Shown here one piece after another: positions 33,063 through 34,321 of a DNA stretch of 34,321 nt. Every line of letters starts with the position of its first letter. Position 1 is the first letter of the stretch. The stretch is taken from NCBI GenBank assembly GCA_021772455.1, contig JAJFLY010000014.1, positions 1-34,321 of the forward strand, read 5' to 3'. Position numbers and translations under genes: made by a program. This DNA comes from Chlamydiota bacterium (GTDB lineage Bacteria; Chlamydiota; Chlamydiia; Chlamydiales; JAAKFR01). The notes below the pieces were generated by a model. That model was not told the DNA's origin. It saw only the letters and a list, made by a program, of their open reading frames with translations, and searched no databases.

Positions 33063-33661
33063 TCCCTGTTCACTTCGTGCAGATTCAGGCTGATTGTTTT
33101 GCTGGAAAGCGTCTATCAGATAAACATCGTTTGCCTGATCTCTCCAAGTTAAATGGGCTGCGTTCCTTTGCGGATCTCTCTATAGGGTGGAGTGAAGAGG
33201 GGGTACGTATGCGTGTTGTGATTGAGGGGGCTTTTAATGAACCCGATTTCCCGAATTTCCAGACAGCCGATTCGATCGAGCTATTTTTCGATACGCGCGA
33301 TGTGAAAACAACAGGTTACAACACTAGATTTTGCCATCACTTTTATTTTCTTCCTGAGGCCGTGCAACATGATGGAAATCGTATCGTGGCTGGTGAGGCG
33401 ACTCGCTTCCGAACTGAGGATGTCCATGCATTGTGTGACGGCGATAAATTGGAGATTAAAAAAGGAAAAAAAGGGATTTTTGAAATTTTTATTCCCGCAG
33501 AATGTTTGCATGGGTATGATCCTGGCCAGTTTAATCGGATGGGGTTCACCTATCGGATCAACCGAATAAACAACACCTCGCAGTATTTTTCTGCAAATGA
33601 TGAAGATTTTTCGATAGAACAACAACCATCGCTTTGGGCGAGTTTAAAGTTAGTCAAATGA
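33038..33661 (+). CDS. DOMON/CBM9-like protein of unknown role
   Basis: A 207-residue protein with beta-strand character. The segment ADSIELFFDTRDVKTTGYNTRFCHHFYFLP resembles family-9 carbohydrate-binding/DOMON-like domains (S-x-E-L-F-x-D-x-R). The closing FNRMGFTYRINRINN fits the same fold. There is no signal peptide. In Chlamydia I recall a hypothetical (CT283) next to gcsH, which this may match. It starts inside the preceding gene, and its stop overlaps the gcvH start by four bases (ATGA). Function not known. Confidence 0.55.
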   Translation: MLEELVPLVPVHFVQIQADCFAGKRLSDKHRLPDLSKLNGLRSFADLSIGWSEEGVRMRVVIEGAFNEPDFPNFQTADSIELFFDTRDVKTTGYNTRFCHHFYFLPEAVQHDGNRIVAGEATRFRTEDVHALCDGDKLEIKKGKKGIFEIFIPAECLHGYDPGQFNRMGFTYRINRINNTSQYFSANDEDFSIEQQPSLWASLKLVK

Positions 33662-34023
33662 AATACACAGAATCGCACGAATGGATCACATGTGAAGGGG
33701 ATATTGCCACTGTAGGGATCACCGATCACGCCCAAAAAGAGCTTGGAGACATCGTCTACGTCGAGCTCCCAGTCGAAGGACACCCCGTTAAGATCGGAGA
33801 TGAGGTGATCGTTTTAGAGTCTACAAAAGCGGCTGTCGATTTCTACACACCACTCACAGGTGAAATCACAGCGATAAACACCTCGCTTCGAGAATTTCCC
33901 GAGAAAGTGAATGCTACTGCACAGAGCGACGGGTGGCTTTTCAAAATAAAACTCACAAATCCACAAGAGTTAGATCTCTTGATGGATGAAAAAGCTTATT
34001 ATAGTTATATAAAAAATCTTTAG
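33658..34023 (+). CDS. gcvH: Glycine cleavage system H-like lipoyl carrier protein
   Basis: A 121-residue H-protein. The lipoylated residue is Lys57 in VLESTKAAVDFY; YTESHEWI at the start and LTGEITAIN after the lysine are typical. The start at 33658 is used because it overlaps the preceding stop (ATGA) and matches family length; an upstream ATG at 33634 is in the same frame but lies in the previous gene. No P- or T-protein gene of the glycine cleavage system is in the window. Given lplA in the same block, it may serve as a lipoyl carrier or relay rather than in glycine breakdown. Its stop runs into a small hairpin (34022-34036). Confidence 0.93.
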   Translation: MKYTESHEWITCEGDIATVGITDHAQKELGDIVYVELPVEGHPVKIGDEVIVLESTKAAVDFYTPLTGEITAINTSLREFPEKVNATAQSDGWLFKIKLTNPQELDLLMDEKAYYSYIKNL

Positions 34024-34036
34024 GGTCTAAGACCCT
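34022..34036. repeat. Short hairpin at the gcvH stop codon
   Basis: Seven-base arms, AGGGTCT and AGACCCT, surround a single A. The left arm includes part of the gcvH stop codon; the right arm overlaps the first bases of the altered MITE copy. No T run follows, so it is not a standard terminator. Confidence 0.45.
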
Positions 34037-34145
34037 GATTGCTACCTAAACCTCGTCTAGAAACCGTTTGGGTGCGACAGATACAACTCCCTTGCCTTTG
34101 GCGATGCAGGCAGTAGATGGCGTGCTCAAACGGTTTCTAGACGAG
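34032..34145. repeat. Altered copy of the MITE-like element, with long inverted arms
   Basis: Bases 34032-34088 match the right half of the element at 30861-30966 in the reverse orientation with three differences, starting ACCCTGATTGCTACCTAAAC. It then departs. A perfect 19-base inverted repeat, CTCGTCTAGAAACCGTTTG at 34052-34070 and its complement at 34127-34145, encloses about 56 bases. The second end of the original element is not present, so this is a fragment or a rearranged copy. It lies 36 bases before the terminal repeat at 34181. Confidence 0.75.
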
Positions 34146-34180
34146 TGAAGGGTTGCAAATACACGAGAAACTGTAGGCCA

Positions 34181-34321
34181 AAATTGTGCAGATTACTTTA
34201 AGTAAAAATTCGCGCTCTGTCCTTACTTTTAGATACCTAGGTAATAAATTCGCTATTGAACTAAAAGCCGTTTCTACTATCTGCCGCCTACTGCTGATTT
34301 CACGCTCTGCTTGTCTAGAAC
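34181..34321. repeat. Terminal direct repeat, right copy
   Basis: Identical, base for base, to 1-141. Joining the copies gives a closed sequence of 34,180 bases in which gcvH and the altered MITE copy come just before the autotransporter gene. The gene-free stretch across the join (34024-34180 then 1-275) is about 430 bases of repeat-type DNA without a supported gene. Confidence 0.95.

Noticed and set aside
1-34321. Plasmid or phage genome suggested by circular closure
   Set aside because: No replication, partition, capsid or integrase gene; nearly all genes are single-copy chromosomal housekeeping genes in chlamydial order.
1-34321. tRNA, rRNA or CRISPR arrays
   Set aside because: Intergenic gaps were read on both strands; no cloverleaf with a GGTTCGAATCC-type arm, no rRNA-like stretch and no regular spaced repeats were found.

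Overview
This window is a stretch of bacterial core chromosome that most likely comes from a member of the Chlamydiae, probably a chlamydia-like (environmental) lineage rather than Chlamydia itself. Two sets of neighbours match gene orders I remember from Chlamydia trachomatis. The first is dnaX-ybaB-ptsI-ptsH-(unknown)-comEC (about CT334-CT339). The second is gcvH / PLD / lplA / clpC / mnmA / ptsN / HTH-ptsN / dut / accD / sodA / pgm / CT296-like / rnc / radA / hemC (about CT282-CT299). Other chlamydial marks are a CHLPS-type lipase-like protein, a C-terminally short HemC, a mitochondrial-like MnSOD, and a cysteine-rich autotransporter barrel. I made no database search. Family calls rest on motifs read in the translations, and CT numbers are from memory.

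Layout. Bases 1-275 hold repeat-like non-coding DNA and the leader of an autotransporter gene (276-2219). comEC (2187-3584) runs back towards it and is divergent from a tight block: SUKH-like protein, hprK, ptsH, ptsI (3617-7380). ybaB and dnaX (7377-9040) run leftward. A rightward block follows with a PgpH-like c-di-AMP phosphodiesterase, an SDR and a DEAD-box helicase (9101-13145). Next comes a leftward run (13146-16871) of a hexose-phosphate mutase, an Mrp-like ATPase, a YkgJ-type Cys cluster protein, a 36-residue single-span membrane protein, a CT296-like protein and a small cupin-like protein. From 16943 to 25702 all genes run rightward: rnc, radA, hemC, hemD, sodA, accD, dut, ptsN, HTH-ptsN, CHLPS protein, mnmA. 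clpC (25699-28173) is leftward. The window closes with lplA, a secreted phospholipase-D-like protein, a PpiD/SurA-like membrane protein, a DOMON/CBM9-like protein and gcvH (28723-34023).

How the genes work together. HPr kinase, HPr, EI and two EIIA-Ntr proteins (one fused to a helix-turn-helix) make up a regulatory phosphotransfer chain with no sugar permease in the window. lplA and gcvH form a lipoate attachment and carrier pair in one directional block. Most same-strand neighbours overlap by 1-35 bases, and all four tail-to-tail pairs overlap or abut, so the region is very compact.

Structure outside genes. Bases 1-141 are repeated exactly at 34181-34321, so the sequence closes on itself as a circle of 34,180 bases. 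This is more likely an assembly path through a repeat than a plasmid, because the cargo is housekeeping genes with no replication genes. A 106-base MITE-like element with 20-base inverted ends and a 5-base target duplication lies at 30861-30966. A related, altered copy sits beside the closing repeat at 34032-34145. Several promoters place the -10 box only 7-10 bases before the start codon, which suggests leaderless or nearly leaderless mRNAs. No tRNA, rRNA or CRISPR array was seen.
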